A stretch of 64,000 nucleotides of DNA from contig NZ_CP045394.1 in the NCBI RefSeq assembly GCF_009363655.1, positions 107,914-171,913 on the forward strand, read 5' to 3'. Below are positions 55,241 to 62,437 of this stretch, in pieces (the stretch's first letter is position 1; every line of letters begins with the position of its first letter). This DNA comes from Roseovarius sp. THAF27. Its GTDB lineage: Bacteria; Pseudomonadota; Alphaproteobacteria; Rhodobacterales; Rhodobacteraceae. The position numbers were made by a program, and so were the translations under genes. The notes below the pieces were generated by a model. It did no database searches and was not told the DNA's origin. It saw only the letters and a list, made by a program, of their open reading frames with translations.

Positions 55241-55840
55241 CTATTTGTCCGTGTGAACCGCTTTGTAGTGTTCGCCGTGTGCGTCGCGCAGGATGTCGAT
55301 ACCGCCCCAGGCCGCGATCCCGGCGACGATCACACCGACGACAAGGTCCGGCCAGTTGGTTCCTAGCCAGGCGACGAGGCCACCGGCCACGACGATCCCG
55401 AGGTTCGCGGCGAAATCGTTGTAACTGAAGGTGTTGGCCGCGCGGATGTTGACGTCCGGATTTTTGAGCTTAGCGAGCAGCCAAACGCAGACTGCGTTGA
55501 TAGCCGCCGCGATCAGGGCCATTGCAATCATGATCGTCCCGAGCGGATCTGACCCACCGATGTAGCGGCGCCACGCATCGTAGAAGATGCCTGCAGCGAA
55601 CAGGATCAGCAGCCCGCCGGAAACGTTCGCCGCCCCGCGTTTCCATTTGGCGGATCGGGACAAAGCGAAAAGGCTGATCGCGTAGACGAAGCTGTCGGAG
55701 AGGTTATCGAGCCCGTTGGCGATCAGGGCACTTGAGTCGCCGAAGGCGCCTGTTGCGAAAAAGGCCACGGCCAAACCGATATTGAGCGCCAGAACGATCC
55801 AAAGCGTCCGTCTCTCCATTAAATCTTGTCTAGCGGCCAT
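55241..55840 (-). CDS. CDF-like cation transporter, membrane domain only
   Basis: 199 residues from the ATG at 55840 (a GTG at 55870 is possible). Six helices with metal sites SALIANGLDNLSDSFVYAIS and ANTFSYNDFAANLGIV, where canonical HxxxD residues are replaced by D/N. There is no C-terminal cytosolic domain, which is a shortened form of the CDF family. It follows the MerR gene directly and probably exports Zn, Co or Cd. Its close linkage to a full CDF suggests different metals or partners. Confidence 0.83.
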   Translation of the reverse strand: MAARQDLMERRTLWIVLALNIGLAVAFFATGAFGDSSALIANGLDNLSDSFVYAISLFALSRSAKWKRGAANVSGGLLILFAAGIFYDAWRRYIGGSDPLGTIMIAMALIAAAINAVCVWLLAKLKNPDVNIRAANTFSYNDFAANLGIVVAGGLVAWLGTNWPDLVVGVIVAGIAAWGGIDILRDAHGEHYKAVHTDK

Positions 55841-55922
55841 TTTGTGGTTCCAGCTTGTGTTGTACGACACATTAACTTCTGCGGCTGATCTGCGTTCCAG
55901 CCGGAATGTTGGCTGAACTCCT

Positions 55923-56351
55923 TCAGGCCCCGATTTCCTCGTGTTCGGTCAAGCATTCCGAATGGTCCCGCAACACCTCAAGCACCTTGCAATCTCCCGT
56001 CCGCCCGCCGCTGCATTCGTGAACCATGCGTTTCAGTTCCGTGCGCAGCGCCTTCAGGCGGGCCATGCGCTGCTCCACCTGTTTGAGCTGGCGACGCGCG
56101 ATGGCATCAGCCTCATCACAGGGCCGGTTGGGATGGTCGCTGAGGTCGAGCAGCTCGCGGATCGCATCAAGCGAGAAACCGAGTTGTCGCGAGTGGCGGA
56201 TGAAGGACAGTCGATCAAGCTGTGCATTGTCGTAGCGCCTCTGTCCGCCTTCGGTCCTGCCAGGTTCGGGCATGAGTCCGATCTGTTCGTAGTACCGGAT
56301 GGTCTGCACTTTTGTGCCAGTCTTCTTTGACAGAGTACCGATCGTGAGCAT
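55923..56351 (-). CDS. MerR-family regulator of the ZntR/CadR/PbrR type
   Basis: 142 residues from the ATG at 56351, chosen for ATGGAGG seven bases upstream. Winged helix TKVQTIRYYEQIGLMPEPGR, dimer helix, and metal ligands Cys78 (RPCDEAD), His111, Cys113 and Cys121 (CX7C), plus Cys133. A Cys at the position where CueR has Ser indicates a divalent-metal sensor. It is upstream of a CDF gene and divergent from the Sco-to-Lnt operon, whose promoter has the matching operator. Confidence 0.92.
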   Translation of the reverse strand: MLTIGTLSKKTGTKVQTIRYYEQIGLMPEPGRTEGGQRRYDNAQLDRLSFIRHSRQLGFSLDAIRELLDLSDHPNRPCDEADAIARRQLKQVEQRMARLKALRTELKRMVHECSGGRTGDCKVLEVLRDHSECLTEHEEIGA

Positions 56352-56456
56352 TTTCGCCTCCATGAAAAAGATACAGTTTGTGTAGGTTTTGCCGTCGGAA
56401 TAAACAAGTGTCGGATTCACAGACGCGTGAGTTCAAGCTATACCATGATTTCGTGC

Positions 56457-56487
56457 TTGAACCTCTAGCGGCTAGAGGATGTATCCG
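56457..56487 (+). promoter_or_regulatory. MerR-type promoter of the Sco-to-Lnt operon
   Basis: -35 TTGAAC (56457-56462), 19-base spacer (56463-56481), -10 TATCCG (56482-56487). The operator CCTCTAGCGGCTAGAGG is an almost perfect palindrome centred in the spacer. It is divergent from the MerR-family gene, the usual arrangement. Transcription should begin near 56494, ahead of the TTG start at 56523. Confidence 0.82.
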
Positions 56488-56522
56488 CACAGGCAATAAG
56501 AATAAAAATCAGGCGAACAGGA

Positions 56523-57125
56523 TTGTCCCTTACATCGGCACAGAAGTTTCTTTGGGTTTTGGCAGGCGTGGCAGCGCTTGCCTTCGTATGGCTTTTGCTT
56601 TGGTCCGATTATCGTGCCGATAGCGCCCGAAATGACGCCGAGCCGCCTTTTTTCGCTGAGTTCGAACTGACGGACCACCAGGGTATGGTTCAAACCGAGG
56701 AGGACTTTGCGGGGCGCTGGATGCTGGTTTTTTTCGGCTTTACCAACTGCCCCGACGTCTGCCCGACGACCCTATCTGAGGTCGCGGCGGTGATGGACGG
56801 TCTGGGCGACGATGCCGCCAAGGTCCAGCCGATTTTCATAACAATCGACCCTGAACGAGACACGCCCCCAGCACTCGCCGAATACGTCCCGCTGTTCGAT
56901 GCGGGCATCATCGGGCTGACGGGCACGCCGGAACAGATCGCCGCGACGTCCGAGACGTTTCCAATCTTCTTTGAGCGCGTCGAAGAGGCCGCAGCGCCGG
57001 ATGGTTACACGATGGGCCACACGTCGCATCTGTTCCTCTTCGACCCCGAGGCAGGCTTCGCCGACTCGTGGCCCTACGGCACCTCCGCCGAAGAGATCCT
57101 CGTCGACCTGGAAGAGAGGATCTGA
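56523..57125 (+). CDS. Sco1/SenC-family protein
   Basis: 200 residues from a TTG at 56523 (AACAGGA immediately upstream; start moderately certain). An N-terminal anchor (FLWVLAGVAALAFVWLLLW) is followed by FFGFTNCPDVCPTTLSEV, the CxxxC copper motif, and the distal His in GYTMGHTSHLFLF. It is the first gene of a ten-gene plus-strand operon. It is similar to the Sco at 58700-59326. Confidence 0.9.
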   Translation: MSLTSAQKFLWVLAGVAALAFVWLLLWSDYRADSARNDAEPPFFAEFELTDHQGMVQTEEDFAGRWMLVFFGFTNCPDVCPTTLSEVAAVMDGLGDDAAKVQPIFITIDPERDTPPALAEYVPLFDAGIIGLTGTPEQIAATSETFPIFFERVEEAAAPDGYTMGHTSHLFLFDPEAGFADSWPYGTSAEEILVDLEERI

Positions 57126-57130
57126 CCGAA

Positions 57131-57553
57131 ATGAACCGTATCTCCGGAGAAACAGCCCTCGGGCTGGCGTGGATCATCGCGCTCGTCGCCTCGCTTGCCG
57201 TGCTTTTCATCGGCGAGGTGCTGGGGCAGACGCCCTGTGTGCTGTGCTGGTTCCAGCGCGCCTTCATGTTCCCCTTGGCCATTGTCCTCGGGCTCGGCCT
57301 TTGGTGGCGGGACGGCCGCGTGGGGCGCTACGGCATCGCATTGGCGCTTGGCGGCGGCGCAATCGCCCTCTGGCACATGGGGCTGTACGTCGGTCTTGTT
57401 CCCGAACGCATCCAGCCCTGCACGGCCACCGGCCCCTCTTGCACCGATGACAACCAACTGGTCTTCGGCATCCCGATCCCGCTGATGGCGCTCGCCACCT
57501 TCGCGCTGATCGGGGCGCTGTCGGCCCTTTCATTGAAGGACACACGAACATGA
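57131..57553 (+). CDS. DsbB-like disulfide bond formation protein
   Basis: 140 residues from the ATG at 57131. Four helices with the first cysteine pair in QTPCVLCWFQRAFM and the second in QPCTATGPSC, as in DsbB/BdbC. It would reoxidise the DsbA-like protein encoded next and pass electrons to quinone. The start lies 5 bases after the Sco stop and its end overlaps the next start (ATGA). Confidence 0.92.
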   Translation: MNRISGETALGLAWIIALVASLAVLFIGEVLGQTPCVLCWFQRAFMFPLAIVLGLGLWWRDGRVGRYGIALALGGGAIALWHMGLYVGLVPERIQPCTATGPSCTDDNQLVFGIPIPLMALATFALIGALSALSLKDTRT

Positions 57554-58209
57554 ACCGACGCGGCCTGATCCTGTCCGTTCTCGCTGTCGGCGTCGCCGGT
57601 TTCGGCGGAGCCACCTGGTTTGCAACCCGCCCCGGCCCGGTGGCCGAAGCGGAGCCCGTTGCTCCGGAACTTGCGGACGCGGTGATCCGCCCCTACTCGC
57701 CCATCCTCGGGCCTGCGGATGCGCCCGTCACGATCGTCGAATTCTTCGATCCGGCCTGCGAGGCCTGTCGCGCCTTTCATCCCATCGTGAAGGACATCAT
57801 GGCCGAGCATGGGGATGCTGTCCGCGTCGTGATCCGCTACACGCCCTTCCACGGCGCGGCATCCGAGGAAGCCATCCGTGTGCTCGAGGCGGCGCGCATG
57901 CAGGACGTTTACGAGCCGGTGCTTGAGGCCGTTCTGCGGGAGCAGCCGAGATGGGCGTCGCACGGTGCCCCGGAACCCGGCCTGATCCTTCAGATCGCCG
58001 CCACGGCCGGGCTCGATGCAGACGCCGCGCGCACGCAAATGCTGGCACCGGATGTCGTAGCAATTCTGAACCAGGATCGTGCCGACGTCGAGACCGTGGG
58101 AATTCGCCAGACGCCCACATTCTTCGTGAACGGCACGCCGCTCGATCCATTCGGAGAGGCAGAATTGCGTCGCCTAGTGGCCGCCGAAGTCGCTGCCGCG
58201 CAAAGCTGA
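57550..58209 (+). CDS. DsbA-family thiol oxidoreductase
   Basis: 219 residues, N-terminal anchor (LILSVLAVGVAGFGGATWF), thioredoxin fold with active site EFFDPACEACRAFHP (CEAC) and cis-Pro in IRQTPTFFVNG. Pairs with the DsbB-like protein upstream to form a dedicated disulfide-introducing couple. The acidic CEAC dipeptide differs from the CPYC of the ScsC-like protein at 34552, suggesting a different redox role. Confidence 0.92.
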   Translation: MNRRGLILSVLAVGVAGFGGATWFATRPGPVAEAEPVAPELADAVIRPYSPILGPADAPVTIVEFFDPACEACRAFHPIVKDIMAEHGDAVRVVIRYTPFHGAASEEAIRVLEAARMQDVYEPVLEAVLREQPRWASHGAPEPGLILQIAATAGLDADAARTQMLAPDVVAILNQDRADVETVGIRQTPTFFVNGTPLDPFGEAELRRLVAAEVAAAQS

Positions 58210-58232
58210 ATGGAAAGGGCAGGATCAGAACT

Positions 58233-58700
58233 ATGAAAAAGTATATTTTGACCAGCACACTGGCGGCGCTTTTGACCCTTGGAGGGCTCTCGGTGCCCGC
58301 GCTGGCCGGACCCGAGGATGTGGTCGTCGAGAACGCGTGGTCCCGCGCCTCCATCGGGATGAACCGTCCCGGGGCCGCTTACATGACGATTCGCAACACT
58401 GGCGACGAGCCAGTGACGCTGATCGGCCTTACAACACCGCTCGCGATGATGCCCGAAATCCACGAGACGAAGACAAATGCCGAAGGTGTGAGTTCCATGA
58501 GCCCGGCGGGGGAGATCGCGATCGCCCCGGGCGAGAGCGTCGCGCTCGAATCGGGGGGCCTGCACGCAATGCTGATGCGGCTACAAGAACCGATGACGGA
58601 AGGGGACACCTTTCCGCTGACCCTGCTTTTCGACGACGGAGGCGAGGTGACGGTCGAGGTGCCGATCCTCGGCATCGCCGCGCGGGGGCCAGAGGACTGA
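58233..58700 (+). CDS. PCuAC periplasmic copper chaperone
   Basis: 155 residues from the ATG at 58233 with a signal peptide (LTSTLAALLTLGGLSVPALA). It has the PCuAC ligand pattern: Met in MMPEIHETKTN, His, then HAMLMRL. PCuAC binds Cu(I) and passes it to Sco and cytochrome oxidase. Its place between DsbA and Sco fits. It overlaps the next Sco gene by one base (TGATG). Confidence 0.93.
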   Translation: MKKYILTSTLAALLTLGGLSVPALAGPEDVVVENAWSRASIGMNRPGAAYMTIRNTGDEPVTLIGLTTPLAMMPEIHETKTNAEGVSSMSPAGEIAIAPGESVALESGGLHAMLMRLQEPMTEGDTFPLTLLFDDGGEVTVEVPILGIAARGPED

Positions 58701-59326
58701 TGCGGCGACGGGCGATCCTGGGGTATGGTGCGCCTGGTGTCGGGGCGGTCGCCCTGATGCTCTTCGTCGGTTGGTGGCAGGTCGATGGCCCCGGTGGACC
58801 TGAGCCTATCGGGCAGCGGCCAGTGGCTCTGACCGCGATGGATTTCCGTCTGACGGATCATGAGGGCAACGCGGTCGGGCCGGAAACCCTGATCGGGCGA
58901 CCGACGATGGCGTTCTTCGGCTTCACCTACTGTCCCGATGTCTGCCCGACCACGCTCTCGGACATTTCGGGATGGCTCGACGATCTGGGAGACGAGGCCG
59001 ACGAGATGAACGTGGTTTTCATCACGGTCGATCCCGAGCGCGACACTGTCGAAACGATGGCCGAATATGTCGGCTACTTCCATCCGGCGATTCGCGGCTG
59101 GACGGGGCCGGAGGAGCAGATAGCGCGCGTCGCGGACGGCTTCCACGCCACCTACGAAAGGGTGCCGACGGAGAGCGGCGATTACACGATGAACCACAGC
59201 GCGAGCGTCTTCCTGTTCGCAGCCTCTGGGCGGTTTGTCATCATGATCGACTATCACGAACCCAGAGAATTCGCGGTGCCGAAAATTCGCCGCGCGCTGG
59301 AAGAAGAAACGGAGGGGGCGACATGA
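58700..59326 (+). CDS. Sco1/SenC-family protein
   Basis: 208 residues from the ATG at 58700, overlapping the PCuAC stop. Hydrophobic anchor followed by FFGFTYCPDVCPTTLSDI and the His in YTMNHSASVFLF. The second Sco of this operon and the third in the window. Two Sco proteins either side of a DsbAB pair and PCuAC suggest one may act as copper donor and the other as a thiol reductase. Confidence 0.92.
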   Translation: MRRRAILGYGAPGVGAVALMLFVGWWQVDGPGGPEPIGQRPVALTAMDFRLTDHEGNAVGPETLIGRPTMAFFGFTYCPDVCPTTLSDISGWLDDLGDEADEMNVVFITVDPERDTVETMAEYVGYFHPAIRGWTGPEEQIARVADGFHATYERVPTESGDYTMNHSASVFLFAASGRFVIMIDYHEPREFAVPKIRRALEEETEGAT

Positions 59327-60696
59327 GGCTCAGAACTATGGCGGCTTGTGTCGCAATTGCGGGGATGGTTTCGGGAGCGGCTATCGCCCTCTCTGATTTC
59401 ATGTCGAAAGAACCCGTGCCGCCGGAACTTGCCTCGGCAGGTAAATGGATGCCCCAAGGTCCTGAAGCTCCCCAAAACGTTGACATCCTCGTGACGCTGC
59501 CCGCGACGGCATGGGCAGAAGATGCACCCGACCTCGGCCCCCTGCCCCTTCTGCAGGTCGCGTTTGCCGACAGGCCCGTGCAGGCGATCGAGCCACCCCT
59601 GTCGACATGGTCGCGCGACATTGCACCTGGCGAGACGCTCGATTTCTTGCTGTCTGAAGCTGGTCTTGCAGCACCTGACAGAGCCGAAGTTGCCCTCGCG
59701 CTTGGCGCGGAATACGATCTGCGACGGCTGCGGCCGGGGCACTCGGTCACTGTTGCTTCGACCGTGGACGGCAGCCCCCGCACCGTCTCACTCGCCGTCG
59801 AGGACGGTGTGCGGATCGAGGTGGTTTTCGGCGAGCAGTTGTCTGCGCAGGTCGTGGCTCCGGATCCGGAGATCGTAACCCTTGCCGGCGAAGCCGTGAT
59901 CGACAGCTCGATCTTCGCGGCACTCGACGAAGCCGGCATACCCGCCCGTTTTTCCGTGGACCTTGCGCAGATGCTGGGTGGGACCGTGGATTTCCGCCGC
60001 GAGATGGCCGGCGGCGAAACACTAAGGCTTCTCTGGCGCGAGGCGCGGGTCGGCGAGGACAGGATCGGACAGCCCGATCTCGCCTTCGCCGCACTGGAGA
60101 TCGGCGGTTCGCTTTACGAGATCGTATGGCCAGACGACGGCAGCGGTCAGGCGACGATCTACGTCGATGGCGAGGTGCTGCGCGTCTTCGCACAGCCGGT
60201 CGAGGGTGCGCGCCTCAGCTCGGTGTTCGGACGCCGCACGCATCCGGTCTTTGGCAACGTCCGGATGCACACCGGCGTCGATTTCGCAGCGGCACGTGGG
60301 ACACCGGTTCAATCGACGGCACCGGGGCGGGTCAGTTTCATCGGCTGGCGAGGCGGCTATGGTCGAGTGGTCGAAATCGCCCACGGCTCCGACACCATGA
60401 CGCGCTATGCGCATCTGAGCGCCGTGCCGGATGGCCTGGCACAAGGCCAACGCGTTGCGGCGGGAGATGTGATCGGCCGCGTCGGCGCGACTGGCACGGC
60501 GACAGGTCCGAACCTACACTACGAAGTCCTCGTGGATGGGCGCCCGACTGACCCCCTCTCTGACGACCGGCTCGCCGAAGCAGCCGAGAGCGAAGCAGAT
60601 GATACCGCCGCGCTCTCGCGTCTGGCCGAGGCGCGCGCGCTTCTGAATCAAAACCTCGGCAGCGAGATTGCCGAAACGACAACCGAAAGGCTCTGA
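59323..60696 (+). CDS. M23-family peptidoglycan endopeptidase
   Basis: 457 residues from the ATG at 59323. A signal/anchor (ACVAIAGMVSGAAIALS), a long N-terminal region with an OapA/LysM-like part (about 100-200), and a C-terminal LytM domain. The Zn ligands are HTGVDFAAARGT (His, Asp) and GPNLHYEVLVDG (HxH-type). M23 enzymes cut peptide crosslinks in peptidoglycan. An envelope hydrolase inside a copper-chaperone operon is unexpected. Its start overlaps the Sco stop (ATGA). Confidence 0.9.
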   Translation: MRLRTMAACVAIAGMVSGAAIALSDFMSKEPVPPELASAGKWMPQGPEAPQNVDILVTLPATAWAEDAPDLGPLPLLQVAFADRPVQAIEPPLSTWSRDIAPGETLDFLLSEAGLAAPDRAEVALALGAEYDLRRLRPGHSVTVASTVDGSPRTVSLAVEDGVRIEVVFGEQLSAQVVAPDPEIVTLAGEAVIDSSIFAALDEAGIPARFSVDLAQMLGGTVDFRREMAGGETLRLLWREARVGEDRIGQPDLAFAALEIGGSLYEIVWPDDGSGQATIYVDGEVLRVFAQPVEGARLSSVFGRRTHPVFGNVRMHTGVDFAAARGTPVQSTAPGRVSFIGWRGGYGRVVEIAHGSDTMTRYAHLSAVPDGLAQGQRVAAGDVIGRVGATGTATGPNLHYEVLVDGRPTDPLSDDRLAEAAESEADDTAALSRLAEARALLNQNLGSEIAETTTERL

Positions 60697-60699
60697 CCC

Positions 60700-61155
60700 A
60701 TGAAACGCATGACCCAAGCTCTGGCAATCACCCTCGCCCTGTTACCAGCGGCCCAGGTCCTCGCAGAGGCAACGGCGATCGAGGTCCGCAAGACGAACGG
60801 TTGCGGCTGTTGCCTGTCTTGGATGAACCATCTCGAAGAAAACGGGTTTGCGCCGACGGGCGAGAACATGTTCGGTGGGTCGCTGGTTCGCTTCAAGCTC
60901 GACAACGGCGTGCCGCAGCGCATGGTCTCCTGCCACACCTCGCTCATTGATGGCTACGTGATCGAAGGCCATGTCCCGGCCGCTGACATCCGCCGCATTC
61001 TCGAGGAGCGCCCGGACGCCGTCGGCCTCGCCGTTCCGGGGATGCCCTATGGCTCGCCCGGCATGGGGCCAGAAGACGACCGCGAGGCCTATGATGTCTT
61101 CCTCATCCGCAAGGACGGGTCGACGGAAGTCTTTTCGAGCTACGCCGAAGGATAA
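60700..61155 (+). CDS. DUF411 periplasmic metal-binding protein
   Basis: 151 residues; signal peptide (ALAITLALLPAAQVLA) followed by VRKTNGCGCCLSWMNHLEEN, SCHTSLIDGYVIEGHVPA and PGMPYGSPGMGPE. These are the same conserved blocks as in the paralogue at 50864-51337. Probably binds copper through CGCC and the later Cys/His. It starts 3 bases after the peptidase gene. Confidence 0.92.
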   Translation: MKRMTQALAITLALLPAAQVLAEATAIEVRKTNGCGCCLSWMNHLEENGFAPTGENMFGGSLVRFKLDNGVPQRMVSCHTSLIDGYVIEGHVPAADIRRILEERPDAVGLAVPGMPYGSPGMGPEDDREAYDVFLIRKDGSTEVFSSYAEG

Positions 61156-61167
61156 TCTGGCCCGCCC

Positions 61168-61950
61168 ATGGATAATCTGTCTCCGATAATGCTCGGCTTT
61201 CTCGGAAGTCTCGCTGCCGGTTCGCTCACGGCAGTCGGAGCAGCTCCCGTGCTGTTTGGGCGCATCCCGTCCCGGGCCACGCGCGATCTGTCGCTCGGCT
61301 TCGCTGCCGGTGTCATGCTGTCAGCCTCGTTCTTTTCGCTGATCATCCCGGCATTGGATGCGGCAGAGCCAATGTTCGAGAACGGCGCGATGCCTGCGGC
61401 CATCGTGTGCGTCTCGATCCTTCTGGGCATGGGGGCTGTCGCCCTGATGAACGAAAAGCTGCCGCACGAGCACTTCAAGACAGGACGCGAAGGGCCCGAA
61501 GCGGCGCCTTTGCGGCGGGTCTGGCTGTTCATCATCGCGATCACGATCCACAACTTCCCCGAAGGCCTTGCGGTTGGGGTCGGCTTCGGATCCGGAGGTA
61601 TGGAGGGCGGTCTGCCGCTTGCTGTCGGAATCGGGCTTCAGAATGCGCCCGAAGGATTGGCCGTCGCTGTATCTCTGCTGGGCGAGGGATATCTGAAGCT
61701 GCGCGCCTGGGGCATCGCGGCGCTGACGGGCATGGTCGAGCCGATTGGCGGCCTGCTCGGGGCCGGGATCATCACACTGTCGGAACCGCTGCTTCCATGG
61801 GGTCTGGCCTTTGCCGCGGGCGCAATGCTCTACGTTATCAGCCACGAAATCATCCCCGAAACCCATCGCAGCGGCCATCAGAACAGGGCAACGCTCGGTC
61901 TCGCAGTCGGGCTCGTTCTGATGCTGTTCCTCGATGTCTGGTTGGGGTGA
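61168..61950 (+). CDS. ZIP-family divalent metal transporter
   Basis: 260 residues with eight hydrophobic helices. The binuclear metal motifs are TIHNFPEGLAVGVGFG in helix 4 and GLQNAPEGLAVAVSLLGEG in helix 5. ZIP proteins usually import Zn, Fe or Mn. An importer beside exporters may restore Zn or Mn during metal stress. Its 3' end is 4 bases before lspA. Confidence 0.9.
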   Translation: MDNLSPIMLGFLGSLAAGSLTAVGAAPVLFGRIPSRATRDLSLGFAAGVMLSASFFSLIIPALDAAEPMFENGAMPAAIVCVSILLGMGAVALMNEKLPHEHFKTGREGPEAAPLRRVWLFIIAITIHNFPEGLAVGVGFGSGGMEGGLPLAVGIGLQNAPEGLAVAVSLLGEGYLKLRAWGIAALTGMVEPIGGLLGAGIITLSEPLLPWGLAFAAGAMLYVISHEIIPETHRSGHQNRATLGLAVGLVLMLFLDVWLG

Positions 61951-61954
61951 GCCA

Positions 61955-62437
61955 ATGCCAACAAACAAAGTATCTCCGGTGATCGGCGTCTTTGCGGCGC
62001 TTGCAGCGTTCGCGATTGATCAGATCATAAAAGCCATTGTCATTGCGAATGCCGCCACTCTAAGCGCCGGGGTCCCGGTGTTTCCGGGATTCAACCTCGT
62101 CTTTTATCGTAATGACGGCGTGACTTTCGGGATGCTGGGCGGCGCGCCGTGGTGGAGCCTCATCGCTCTCGCTCTTGCCATCTGTGTTTGGCTAGGGGTT
62201 ATGCTGTTTCGCGCCGACAATGTGGTCGAAACACTTGCCTATGGCGCGATCATTGGCGGAGCTTTGGGTAATGTCATCGATCGTGTGCGGTATCGGGCCG
62301 TAACAGACTTTCTCGATTTCTATATTGGCACAACACATTGGCCTGCCTTCAACATGGCCGATGTATTTGTCGTCAGTGGCGTGGGGCTCTTGCTCGCTGC
62401 GCCATGGATCAGCGTGCGGCGTCCGATCAAATCGTGA
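61955..62437 (+). CDS. lspA: lipoprotein signal peptidase LspA (signal peptidase II)
   Basis: 160 residues from the ATG at 61955, four transmembrane helices. The catalytic aspartates are in GGALGNVIDRVRYRAVTDFL and FNMADVFVVSG, and FNLVFYRNDGVTFGML is the conserved N-V-R/N region. LspA removes the signal peptide from diacylglyceryl prolipoproteins. lspA genes accompany heavy-metal pumps in other mobile islands. It overlaps lnt. Confidence 0.93.
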   Translation: MPTNKVSPVIGVFAALAAFAIDQIIKAIVIANAATLSAGVPVFPGFNLVFYRNDGVTFGMLGGAPWWSLIALALAICVWLGVMLFRADNVVETLAYGAIIGGALGNVIDRVRYRAVTDFLDFYIGTTHWPAFNMADVFVVSGVGLLLAAPWISVRRPIKS